In this document: positions 44,517-52,952 of the stretch, piece by piece | Layout: each line of letters starts with the position of its first letter | Numbering within the stretch: the first letter of the stretch is position 1 | Origin: CAYWWY01 sp964462525 | Lineage (GTDB): Bacteria > Thermotogota > Thermotogae > MWEM01 | Direction of reading: 5' to 3' | Length of the DNA: 64,000 bases | Assembly (NCBI GenBank): GCA_964462525.1 | Contig: CAYWWY010000011.1 | Coordinates: 1-64,000 of the forward strand | Position numbers and translations under genes: made by a program | The notes under the pieces: model-generated | The model's input: the letters and a program-made list of their open reading frames with translations, nothing else | Database searches by the model: none | What the model was told of the DNA's origin: nothing

Positions 44517-46249
44517 AAACACCCGAGTATGAAGCGATGATCCAAAAAATTCTGCACTCCATCAACGAAGGCGTGATTCTGATCGATTCCAATCGGACGA
44601 TCATCTTCATCAACAACACCGCAACCAGCATATTGGGAATCCCTCGTGAAAGGGCCCTTGGCAAAGACGTTGTCTCTACGATCCCCAATACCCGCCTTCA
44701 TATCGTCCTGAAAACAACTGTGCCCGAATATGATAAATTGCAATACCTTGACAATACCGTCATTGTGACTTCTCGGATCCCCATCTTCGATGAAGGAGCC
44801 AATGTGATCGGCGTTGTGGCCATTTTCCGAGATATTACCTCTGTCCAGCGGTTGGCGGAAGAAGTGACCAATCTAAAGGAGATCCAAACCACCCTTTCAG
44901 CCATCATCGATTCAACCCATGACGCGATCTCCGTCGCGGATGAACGAGGCAAGATTCAACTGGTCAACAAAGAATACTCGAGAATTACAGGAATGACTTC
45001 TGAAGAGGTCGTCGGAAACTTAGCGACCATCGATATTGCCCGAGGGGAAAGCATCCATTTGCTGGTGGCCCGAACCCGTCAAGCTGTCTTTGGAAAGCGA
45101 TTGGTCGTGGGACCCGCGCGAAAAGAAGTGATTGTGGATGTAACCCCGCTCTTTGTGAAAGGAGTCTTTAAAGGGAGCGTGGCCGTGATTCATGATCTGA
45201 CGGAAACGACTATGCTCATGGAACAACTTCATCATGTTCAGCAAAGGCTCCGAACCGTACAGGAACAGCCTACATTCCATGATATCCATGGAAAGAGCCA
45301 TAAATTGAGAGTGGCCATTCAACAAGCCCAGAGAGCCGCTCCCACACCATTCACAATCTTACTGCGGGGAGAACGGGGTACGGGGAAACGGCTATTTGCA
45401 CAGGCGATTCATCAGCTCAGCGGATTTCATGAAGGACCCTTTGTCTTCATCAACGGTTTGCAGTTATCGGGAAGAAGGGATTGGGCAGAAACCATCTTTG
45501 GATACGAGTCGGATCCATCGAATCACCGATATCGAAAAAGAAGCGTTCGCGGAGCTTTGGAAGAAGCCTTTGGAGGAACCTTATATCTGGATGAGATCTC
45601 TCATATGGATATAGGCGTTCAGGAGCGGTTTTTGCAATTCTTAGAAACCAGGAGTTTCAGTCGGATCCATGAGAAAAATAGCCGAAAAGCGCATCTGAGA
45701 ATCATCGTTTCCACAACGGAAGATTTGGAGCAAAAGGTAAACCAGGGCCGGTTTGTTCCCGACTTGTATCGCCGCATCCAAGTTGTTCCAATCGTCATCC
45801 CCTCGCTCAGAGATCGATTGGAAGATCTTCCCGTCCTCATTCAAGCAGCCCTCCGGAAATGGAATCAGGAATACGGCCGTAATTTCACGGGAGTGGATCA
45901 ATTGCTAATGGAGCGGATGAACCAATATTATTGGCCAGGAAATGTGCGTGAGCTGGACAACTTAATCGCGCGCGCTATGATCCGTGCCCCCGCTGAATCA
46001 CAAACTTTGAGCCTTGAGCACTGCGATCTGCTCGCCAGTCAAAGAGATCGATCAAAAGACTTTGCTTTCGATGACATGCATGGAGACCTTCGTTCCTTGA
46101 TGGCCCAAGCTGAGAAACGGATTATCGAACAAACTCTCTTGAAACACCACAACCGACGCGTAGATACAGCGCGCGCGCTGGGTATCAGTCGCAGAAGCCT
46201 CTTTTATAAACTGAAAGAATATGGCATTCAACGGGAAGAAGAGGCGTAA
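44513..46249 (+). CDS. PAS-PAS-AAA-Fis regulator lacking the GAFTGA motif
   Basis: A 578-residue NtrC-like regulator with two PAS domains (about 8-110 and 125-235), an AAA+ domain with Walker A GERGTGKR (286-293) and Walker B GGTLYLDE (355-362), and a Fis-type helix-turn-helix at the C-terminus (RVDTARALGISRRSLFYKL). The stretch after the FGYE that should carry GAFTGA reads ESDPSNH (about 332-338), so it probably does not open sigma-54 promoters. TyrR is a known precedent. ATG overlaps the rsmA stop; GGGAGGAATG is the ribosome site. Confidence 0.85.
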   Translation: MKTPEYEAMIQKILHSINEGVILIDSNRTIIFINNTATSILGIPRERALGKDVVSTIPNTRLHIVLKTTVPEYDKLQYLDNTVIVTSRIPIFDEGANVIGVVAIFRDITSVQRLAEEVTNLKEIQTTLSAIIDSTHDAISVADERGKIQLVNKEYSRITGMTSEEVVGNLATIDIARGESIHLLVARTRQAVFGKRLVVGPARKEVIVDVTPLFVKGVFKGSVAVIHDLTETTMLMEQLHHVQQRLRTVQEQPTFHDIHGKSHKLRVAIQQAQRAAPTPFTILLRGERGTGKRLFAQAIHQLSGFHEGPFVFINGLQLSGRRDWAETIFGYESDPSNHRYRKRSVRGALEEAFGGTLYLDEISHMDIGVQERFLQFLETRSFSRIHEKNSRKAHLRIIVSTTEDLEQKVNQGRFVPDLYRRIQVVPIVIPSLRDRLEDLPVLIQAALRKWNQEYGRNFTGVDQLLMERMNQYYWPGNVRELDNLIARAMIRAPAESQTLSLEHCDLLASQRDRSKDFAFDDMHGDLRSLMAQAEKRIIEQTLLKHHNRRVDTARALGISRRSLFYKLKEYGIQREEEA

Positions 46250-46251
46250 GC

Positions 46252-46710
46252 TTACTTTCGAACTCCGCGGAAGGTTCCTGTTTTGGGGAAAGCACCTTCG
46301 CTGCTTACCGTACCGGTGATCGTTCGATTATCTTCCACATGCCCTTTGAAGAAAACCCGATCATGAAAAAAAGACCGGGCATAGAATTGGAGATCCTGTC
46401 CCGGTTGCCAAGGGACTTCGATCGTATCATCGTATACATGGATTTTCCAGATGAGTGTCAAGGAGTCGGAGAATTGCCGGATCTCTACATCGATGCTCTC
46501 ATCAAATACCCCAAGTTTCCATGAGAACGTCCACGTTCCGCTCAAATTTTGGGACGGAGATGGGGTTGGCCCAGGTGTAGGCTGCGCCCACTGCCACCGA
46601 CCATCGGGATAGAGAATGACTCTGCGACCGTCATCTGTGGTTGCGTAGGTTTGAGGGAACACCATAAGCGATAGAAGGATGAAAAGGAATACCACAAGCA
46701 ACTTCTTCAT
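46252..46710 (-). CDS. Small secreted protein of unknown function
   Basis: A 152-residue protein with a Sec signal peptide (about 1-23). The mature start has TTDDGRRVILYPDGRW, a short motif seen at the N-terminus of several small exported proteins. A proline/threonine linker (PTPGPTPSPS) and a beta-rich C-terminal domain (about 55-152) follow. Good ribosome site (AAGGAGGTTT) before ATG 46710. Last gene of the long minus-strand block and tail-to-tail with the regulator, two bases apart. Confidence 0.68.
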   Translation of the reverse strand: MKKLLVVFLFILLSLMVFPQTYATTDDGRRVILYPDGRWQWAQPTPGPTPSPSQNLSGTWTFSWKLGVFDESIDVEIRQFSDSLTLIWKIHVYDDTIEVPWQPGQDLQFYARSFFHDRVFFKGHVEDNRTITGTVSSEGAFPKTGTFRGVRK

Positions 46711-46732
46711 ACGAAACCTCCTTATGAAGGGA

Positions 46733-47425
46733 CTAGTTTTCTGAGATACTTTCCGATTCTTGGATGGCCCGTTCGCTCTTGATCTTTTGCGATAGATAGT
46801 GGGCGACCCGAGTGGGTTCAGGAAGACGGTACCTGGACAAGATGCATAGCTGGGTCAGATGAGCCGCGTCTTCCAATGTGATCAGATTCCCAACGGACAC
46901 ATACAGGGGATTGAACCCTTCTTTGGGTTGCAAAACCACTCCGATGGGAACACCCGACTCCGGGTGTAGGATTGGTTCTTGATCCCCCTGTTTGGCGGGC
47001 GCATGCGCGACCGTTCCATACAACCGTTTCTTTGCAACCCCAATGGTGGGTCGATTGATCCACAATCCCATATGAGATGCCAAACCCAATCCACGAGGAT
47101 GGGCAATGCCGTGACCATCAAAAAAAACCACTTCCGGTTCGTGGTTCAACCGTTTCCATACTTTTAGAATCGGGGGGGCTTCCCGAAAAGATAGCAATCC
47201 CGGAATATAGGGGAACGCAACCTTCGTTGTCAAAAACTTCTTTTCAACCAATTCAAAATCAGGAAAGGACAGAACCGCGATGACAGCAAGCGCGTGTTCC
47301 TGGCCATCCTTTTTGGTGTATGAAAGGTCCACACCCGCGATTAGCCTGGGAAGCTGACCCAATACCGTGAATTTGAGTTTTTTTGTAAGGGTTTCTTGGA
47401 TCGATTTGGCCTCTTCAAGATCCAC
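46733..47425 (-). CDS. nfi: Endonuclease V
   Basis: Nicks DNA or RNA near deoxyinosine. The 230-residue protein has the catalytic acidic residue in IAGVDLSYT, YIPGLLSFREAP, VVFFDGHGIAHPRGLGLASH and the following GVAKKRLYG, the full Nfi signature. The start is GTG at 47425 with only a weak ribosome site, 35 bases after the small membrane-protein gene. Confidence 0.93.
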   Translation of the reverse strand: MDLEEAKSIQETLTKKLKFTVLGQLPRLIAGVDLSYTKKDGQEHALAVIAVLSFPDFELVEKKFLTTKVAFPYIPGLLSFREAPPILKVWKRLNHEPEVVFFDGHGIAHPRGLGLASHMGLWINRPTIGVAKKRLYGTVAHAPAKQGDQEPILHPESGVPIGVVLQPKEGFNPLYVSVGNLITLEDAAHLTQLCILSRYRLPEPTRVAHYLSQKIKSERAIQESESISEN

Positions 47426-47460
47426 TTTCCAACTATGAAGATTGGCTATTGATGCCAGTT

Positions 47461-47739
47461 TTAACCCCTCTTTTCTTCTTTGGCTTTCTTCACCCGATCA
47501 TCAATATAGTCAAATGCATTGAGTTTGCGCAAAACCTCCCTGGGAATCTCCTTACAGTTTTCCACCTCATTGTAGATCACAAACGGGTTGAGGATCTTGC
47601 GTTCATAGATGTATTCTTCCACAAAGCGATGAAAGCGCTGAATGCCTAATTTCTCCTGTCTTTTCTTGTTCCATGATGAGAACAACAAGAAGAGAACAAT
47701 CCCAGCAATGACCAAGAATCCTACCCATCCGAAATCCAT
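47461..47739 (-). CDS. Small membrane-anchored protein
   Basis: A 92-residue protein with one N-terminal membrane helix (about 4-22) and a basic, helical cytoplasmic part (KKRQEKLG to KKAKEEKRG). ATG at 47745 is too close to GGAGG; ATG 47739 gives seven-base spacing. It overlaps the end of truA by 19 bases. No known family. A longer frame upstream (to 48117) is truA read in another frame. Confidence 0.62.
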   Translation of the reverse strand: MDFGWVGFLVIAGIVLFLLFSSWNKKRQEKLGIQRFHRFVEEYIYERKILNPFVIYNEVENCKEIPREVLRKLNAFDYIDDRVKKAKEEKRG

Positions 47740-48557
47740 GCGCATCCCTCCATATACTCGTTTTCGCTCCAAATGGCCATTTCCGCATATCTCCGAGCCG
47801 GAACGGATTGAAATTCCACCTGGTACAGATACAGGCCATCTGGTGGAGCCGTAACGGGCGACGCAGCGCGTTGTCTTTGAAGAATCGAAGCACGGATACT
47901 GTCTGGCTCCATTTGCCCAGTTCCTACGCGAACCAACGCCCCAACCATATTCCGCACCATTTGCCGCAAAAAAGAGTGTCCTTCCACGCGGATCAGAATC
48001 ACCTTTCGCCGCATTAGGGAAAAAATCCGCACCCGATAGATTTGCCGAACCGGGTTTTTCTCCTCGCCCGGGGTCTTTTTCATGTATGTGCTGAAATCGT
48101 GAATTCCTTCCATCCAACGTGCTGCTTGACGCATGGCGGGAAGATCCAAATCATACGGAAACCACCAGAACTTCTGCCGCAAAAAGATATCGGGCCGGGC
48201 TGTATGCAACAAAAAATAGTGGTAGATTCTGCGCGTCGCTTTCTGCCTGGGATCAAAGTTTGAATCAACTGTTTGAACACCGACCACATACATATCATTG
48301 GGTAGATGGGCATTAAGCGCGTTTTGAACATCGTAGTCGGACATGGTTTCAAAGCGAACATCAAAGACAATGGCTTGGCCGATGGCATGGACACCTGTAT
48401 CGGTTCTGCCCGCTCCGTATGTCACAGTCGGTTGTTTAAAAATCCGCTCAAGGGCTTTCTCGACCTCTCCTTGCACGGTTCTTTGATCTCTTTGCCGTTG
48501 GAACCCTTTGTACCCACTACCATCGTAGGCCAGACGAACCATGACCTTCCGGATCAC
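47721..48557 (-). CDS. truA: tRNA pseudouridine(38-40) synthase TruA
   Basis: The 278-residue enzyme has YDGSGYKGFQRQ near the start, GRTDTGVHAIGQ with the catalytic Asp (about 51-62) and SFLRQMVRNMVGALV. GTG 48557 overlaps the lepA stop by four bases; an internal ATG at 48542 is an alternative. Part of a compact minus-strand operon. Confidence 0.94.
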   Translation of the reverse strand: MIRKVMVRLAYDGSGYKGFQRQRDQRTVQGEVEKALERIFKQPTVTYGAGRTDTGVHAIGQAIVFDVRFETMSDYDVQNALNAHLPNDMYVVGVQTVDSNFDPRQKATRRIYHYFLLHTARPDIFLRQKFWWFPYDLDLPAMRQAARWMEGIHDFSTYMKKTPGEEKNPVRQIYRVRIFSLMRRKVILIRVEGHSFLRQMVRNMVGALVRVGTGQMEPDSIRASILQRQRAASPVTAPPDGLYLYQVEFQSVPARRYAEMAIWSENEYMEGCAWISDG

Positions 48558-50368
48558 GTCTCATCTTCTCCCACTCGCAGCACAGCCAAAAAAGCTTCTT
48601 GTGGAACCCGAACCTGGCCGATTTCCCTTAGCTTCTTTTTTCCTTCCTTCTGCTTTTCCAACAGCTTCATTTTCCGGGTCACATCGCCCCCATAGCATTT
48701 GGCAAGAACATCTTTACGCAAAGCGCGGACTGTCTCGCGGGCAACGATTCGCGCGCCACATTTGATCTGAACCGGGATCTCAAATTGCTGCATGGGAATC
48801 AACTCTTTGAGTTTTTTTGCCAGTTCTCGCGCCATATAATCCCGTTTGGATTCATGTACGACAAGAGCCAAGGCATCCACGGCCTCTTTATTCAGGATAA
48901 CCGATAGCTTGACCATCTTCGAGGGCCGATTGTCCAGGTGATCATAGTCCATCGAACCATACCCGCGGGTTTTGGCCTTGAGTTTGTCGAAAAAGTCGAA
49001 GATCAACTCGGAAAGAGGCATTTCATAAATCAACATAATCCGGTCTTTCCCCGCATTTTCCATATGGTGAAAGATCCCCCGCCGCTCCTGTTGGATAAAC
49101 CCCATCAGGTTGCCCATATACTCCGAAGGGGTAATCACACTCAGCTTTACATATGGTTCACGCACTTCATCAAATTCCTCTTCTTCCGGGAACTTGGCCG
49201 GGTCGTTGATTTCCATCCAATCGCCTTTTCGATCTTTTACCTGTAATACCACATTTGGGGCGGTCAAGATAACGGTAATATCGAATTCGCGTTCCAATCG
49301 CTCACGGACGACATCCATATGCAAAAGACCCAAGAAACCACATCGAAAGCCAAATCCCAAGGCAGGCGAATTATCGGGTTCAAAAACAAGAGCCGCATCA
49401 TTCAAGGTCAGTTTTTGCAAAGCTTTTCTCAGTTCTTCAAAATACTCCGGCATCCCAGGAAACAGTCCTGCAAAGACCATAGGTTTGGCTTCCTTGTACC
49501 CGGGAAGAGGCCGTTCTACTGGTTGAATCGCGCTGGTGATGGTATCACCTACACGCGCTTGGGCCGCTTCTCGAATTCCAGCGATCACATAACCCGCTTC
49601 TCCCGATGATATCTGAGCTACGGGCACCATCTGTGGAGAAAATACCCCCACCTCGGAAACCTCGAATCGTTCTCCCGAATGCATCATTCGAATCGAATCT
49701 CCTACTTGAATCTGGCCTCCAAAGAGACGGACATGAACAACTACTCCGCGGTATTTATCAAAATGCGCGTCAAAAATGAGCGCTTTCAGTCCTTCTTCTT
49801 CTCGAGTCGTTGGGTCGGGGATCTTTCGGACAATATCCTCCAACAGCTCCTTCACGCCTTCGCCAGTTTTTGCGCTGGTGTGTATGCACTCGTCCGCGGA
49901 AAACCCCAACAAACCCTGGATTTCCGACAAAGTCTCTGGTACGTCTGCATGAACCAGATCGATTTTATTCACGACGGGAATGATCTCCAGATTGTTCTCC
50001 AATGCCAGAAACGTGTTGGCAACTGTTTGCGCTTCCACTCCCTGGGAGGCATCCACGAGAAGCACTGCGCCTTCGCAAGCAGCAAGAGATCGCGATACCT
50101 CATAGGTAAAATCAACATGACCCGGGGTGTCGATAATGTTGATCTCGTAGGTATGACCATCATTTGCCCGGTACATTACTTTCACAGGATGTGCCTTAAT
50201 GGTTATCCCGCGTTCGCGTTCAATATCCATAGCATCCAGGTATTGCTCTTTCATCAGACGGGATTCGACGGTCTGAGTCAACTCCAAAATCCGGTCTGTC
50301 AGTGTGGTTTTTCCATGATCGATATGGGCGATGATACTGATGTTGCGAATCCGTTTCGGATCATGCAA
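48554..50368 (-). CDS. lepA: Elongation factor 4 (LepA)
   Basis: Ribosome-binding GTPase that back-translocates or remodels stalled ribosomes. The 604-residue protein has the G1 region IAHIDHGKTTLTD, the RERGITIKAH switch, DTPGHVDF and NKIDL, and the LepA-specific C-terminal domain (KMVKLSVILNKEAVDAL). Start is TTG 50368 with AGGAGGT eight bases upstream. Follows fliF by 14 bases. Confidence 0.95.
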   Translation of the reverse strand: MHDPKRIRNISIIAHIDHGKTTLTDRILELTQTVESRLMKEQYLDAMDIERERGITIKAHPVKVMYRANDGHTYEINIIDTPGHVDFTYEVSRSLAACEGAVLLVDASQGVEAQTVANTFLALENNLEIIPVVNKIDLVHADVPETLSEIQGLLGFSADECIHTSAKTGEGVKELLEDIVRKIPDPTTREEEGLKALIFDAHFDKYRGVVVHVRLFGGQIQVGDSIRMMHSGERFEVSEVGVFSPQMVPVAQISSGEAGYVIAGIREAAQARVGDTITSAIQPVERPLPGYKEAKPMVFAGLFPGMPEYFEELRKALQKLTLNDAALVFEPDNSPALGFGFRCGFLGLLHMDVVRERLEREFDITVILTAPNVVLQVKDRKGDWMEINDPAKFPEEEEFDEVREPYVKLSVITPSEYMGNLMGFIQQERRGIFHHMENAGKDRIMLIYEMPLSELIFDFFDKLKAKTRGYGSMDYDHLDNRPSKMVKLSVILNKEAVDALALVVHESKRDYMARELAKKLKELIPMQQFEIPVQIKCGARIVARETVRALRKDVLAKCYGGDVTRKMKLLEKQKEGKKKLREIGQVRVPQEAFLAVLRVGEDET

Positions 50369-50382
50369 TACGGGGACCTCCT

Positions 50383-51936
50383 CTATTCATTCAACCAAAG
50401 TCTGAGTACCAATGCCACTTCTTGAGGCTTTTCACGAGCCGCGCCTTCCAAAAGCAGAATCATATCGACCAGTTCCTGTTCTTCAGGCGATAATGGCTCA
50501 TCTCGAGCCATTTTTTCAAGCTCTTCTCCCACACGTCTCCGTTTGTCCCCAATCTCCCGTTCGTACTTTTTTTGCCGCGATTTCTGAAGAAGGAAATAGA
50601 CGAGAATCATGATGACAGCAGCCAAGAGGAGCATACCTGTGATCAATTGGATAAACCGTTGTCTTTGGGACTCGACTTGAAGTTGGGCGCGCATTTGCTC
50701 TTCCAATGACCGATCGAAAGCCAAAAACTGAACCTCTACATTCGAAACGGAGGCGTTGATGGCATTGGCAACAAGTGATTGAATGGTTGAAGCTTCCACA
50801 TCATGGGACGCGTTGGTTGAATCGATCAGCACAGTCAAGTTCTTATCGATAATTTCACCTTGTCGATTCATTAGCACTCGCTGGTACATCTCATTGACAT
50901 TATAGTTGATGATCGATTTCTCTCGCGAATAATCGGTCGTCATCGCTACTGTTGTCGATTCATAGGTTGGGGGCACATTTGAGTCCACCCCCACGGGATC
51001 TCCAGGAACCCCTGTTCGCGAATACTCGCTTTCCGTTTGTTGGCTGGCAATGATTCCGCTGGTTCTCGTCACTGGCGTGTACTCTTTAAACTCCTGTTCG
51101 ATGGTCTCGAAGTTGAGCAGCGCGTCAAATAGAACGACTACTTTCCCGGGGCCAAAGACTTGCTCCAGGCTGCTGCGAACTCGGGTGGTGTAGTATTCGT
51201 CTACCATCTTTTTCAGCTCCATCCGACTACTGGCCAAGCCCATGTCGGAATCCATCGCAACCGCGTCGCTAAGCATCCGGGACATATTGTCCACAACCCG
51301 CACGTCTCGCATGTCCATTCCTTCCACGGCTCCAGCGACCAGTTCCATGATCGCTTTTACGTTTTCCGTTCTCAAAGCTGTTCCGGGCGCTAAAGTCAAC
51401 ATGACCGATGCTTTGGGTTGCGTATCTTCACCCCGTACGTAGTAGGTAAATTTGGGAATAGTCAGCAAAACTTGCGCAAACTGCACTCCTTGAATTGTCA
51501 TGATCGAACGCGCCAACGCCCCTTGCAGAGCGATTTGATACCGTACCTGTTTATCAAAACTCGTAGCCCCGAATACTTGTTCTTCCATAATCTCAAAACC
51601 CTTGATCATTCCGCCCAGAATCCCATCCGCGCTCAGTTTCATGCGAATTGCGTCGGGATTTGCGCTTGCGGGAACGTAAATGCTCCCCCCCACAGCGCGG
51701 TAGGGAATTCCCATTTCTTCCAATCCACGCACAACCTGACCTGACTCTACATCGCTCAAGCCTTTGACCAACAATTGATAGTTTGGACTTGCTACACTGA
51801 TGATGCTGAACAGAAGAATAACCAAGATAATTGCAGCACTACCGCCAACGAGGATTTTCTGCGCGGTAGAAAACTTTTTCCAATACGCATCGGGAAAAGA
51901 CTTGATCCATTCCCAAATCTTTTTCAGCTGTTCCAT
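50383..51936 (-). CDS. fliF: Flagellar MS-ring protein FliF
   Basis: A 517-residue inner-membrane ring protein: first membrane helix at about 28-48, ring-building motif NYQLLVKGLSDVESGQVV, second helix at about 432-455 and a C-terminal FliG-binding tail (EKPQEVALVLRLWLNE). All expected parts are present. No fliG or other flagellar gene is beside it; it lies between a radical SAM gene and lepA. Strong ribosome site GGGAGGGGGG. Confidence 0.93.
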   Translation of the reverse strand: MEQLKKIWEWIKSFPDAYWKKFSTAQKILVGGSAAIILVILLFSIISVASPNYQLLVKGLSDVESGQVVRGLEEMGIPYRAVGGSIYVPASANPDAIRMKLSADGILGGMIKGFEIMEEQVFGATSFDKQVRYQIALQGALARSIMTIQGVQFAQVLLTIPKFTYYVRGEDTQPKASVMLTLAPGTALRTENVKAIMELVAGAVEGMDMRDVRVVDNMSRMLSDAVAMDSDMGLASSRMELKKMVDEYYTTRVRSSLEQVFGPGKVVVLFDALLNFETIEQEFKEYTPVTRTSGIIASQQTESEYSRTGVPGDPVGVDSNVPPTYESTTVAMTTDYSREKSIINYNVNEMYQRVLMNRQGEIIDKNLTVLIDSTNASHDVEASTIQSLVANAINASVSNVEVQFLAFDRSLEEQMRAQLQVESQRQRFIQLITGMLLLAAVIMILVYFLLQKSRQKKYEREIGDKRRRVGEELEKMARDEPLSPEEQELVDMILLLEGAAREKPQEVALVLRLWLNE

Positions 51937-51951
51937 AAACCCCCCTCCCCC

Positions 51952-52794
51952 TTACTCAGAAATCAGGGTTTGCGCAAAAGCGCAACAATCAAAAAAGAAA
52001 TGAACCCCATGTTCTTCTTTGGCAAGCTGCTTCATAAGCATACCTACCGGTTGTACCCATCCATAAAACCCCATATCATAAGCCATCATTTGCAGGTCTT
52101 CGCGGTACCGTCCTTTGGGTTGCATACAGCCCAAAATCAGTTTTGTTTGCGGAAGACCTACTATGGCATCCGAAAAGACTTGTCGAACATCGCGCAGATC
52201 CGGTGGATCCGCAGACTCATAGGCAGTACCCTTAGTAGGAATCAAAACATTGATTGTCAAAAACTTGGGTTGGAATGGTTGAATCGCTTGGATTGCCTTC
52301 TGCTCGTGGCCCACTCGGCCATTTTCAAGCCCAACTGTTATGTGAGGATGGACAGGGACTCCGAACAAAACCAACTCCTGATATAGATCCATGACTTCTT
52401 GCGTTTGTAACGGTATACCATATACTTCTCGCAAAATCCGATCTGTTCCTGGAAGGTCTAAGGAAACCACATCAGCCAACGTGCCAATCAGAGCCGCCTC
52501 TTTTGGTTCGGGAAAACCGACATGAAGGTTGATCCGCATGCCTGACTCCCGTAAGGCGATCAACTCCGAACGGTATCGTCCAAAGGGAACCGCGCGCCGA
52601 TCTTCCATTCCCCCGCTGATCAACAAAGACCCTACATCGGGATCTCCCATCCCATTGATCCATCGGTCCAAGGGATCCATATTCTTGAGATAGGCGCCTT
52701 GGCAATGCTTGCAGTTCAAGTTGCAAAAGGCCCCCGTAAGCGATACACTACGGGTTTTCTTTGGACGAATCGCCAATCTCGAATGATCTTCCAT
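51952..52794 (-). CDS. Radical SAM protein (BioB/PylB-like barrel)
   Basis: A 280-residue enzyme with Cys24-x3-Cys28-x2-Cys31 (CNLNCKHC), a GGME motif near 60 in place of GGEP, and a barrel with HVGFPEP, VVSLDLPG and VHPHITVGLENG. The compact form without extra cysteine clusters resembles BioB/PylB-type proteins. Specific function unknown. The frame extends to 52932 across the opposite promoter; ATG 52794 with GGATGGTG about ten bases upstream fits the promoter at 52838. Head of the 46252-52794 block. Confidence 0.8.
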   Translation of the reverse strand: MEDHSRLAIRPKKTRSVSLTGAFCNLNCKHCQGAYLKNMDPLDRWINGMGDPDVGSLLISGGMEDRRAVPFGRYRSELIALRESGMRINLHVGFPEPKEAALIGTLADVVSLDLPGTDRILREVYGIPLQTQEVMDLYQELVLFGVPVHPHITVGLENGRVGHEQKAIQAIQPFQPKFLTINVLIPTKGTAYESADPPDLRDVRQVFSDAIVGLPQTKLILGCMQPKGRYREDLQMMAYDMGFYGWVQPVGMLMKQLAKEEHGVHFFFDCCAFAQTLISE

Positions 52795-52837
52795 TGTAAT
52801 TATACACCATCCAGACTGAAATTCAAATACCCTTAGT

Positions 52838-52846
52838 ATTGTATCA
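52838..52846 (-). promoter_or_regulatory. Extended -10 promoter of the radical SAM-fliF-lepA-truA block
   Basis: Minus-strand TGATACAAT (hexamer over 52838-52843), giving a leader of about 37 bases. A closer TATAAT at 52799-52804 would start transcription on the ATG itself and is judged less likely. Confidence 0.55.
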
Positions 52847-52903
52847 TGATTTTTGGCTCGTTTGGTCGTTTTTTGGATATGTTTTCGGACAGGGCGAAAA
52901 ATG

Positions 52904-52912
52904 TGGTATAAT
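52904..52912 (+). promoter_or_regulatory. Extended -10 promoter of the polyphosphate operon
   Basis: TGGTATAAT with the hexamer at 52907-52912, 41 bases before ATG 52953. TTCGGA lies where a -35 would be. Confidence 0.75.
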
Positions 52913-52952
52913 CCTCGAAAACCCATATTCAAGCAGAAAGGGAAGGAAAGCC

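Noticed and set aside
52794..52804. Leaderless start of the radical SAM gene from TATAAT at 52799-52804
   Set aside because: The transcript would begin on the ATG itself; an extended -10 farther upstream (52838-52843) leaves room for a ribosome site and explains the start better.
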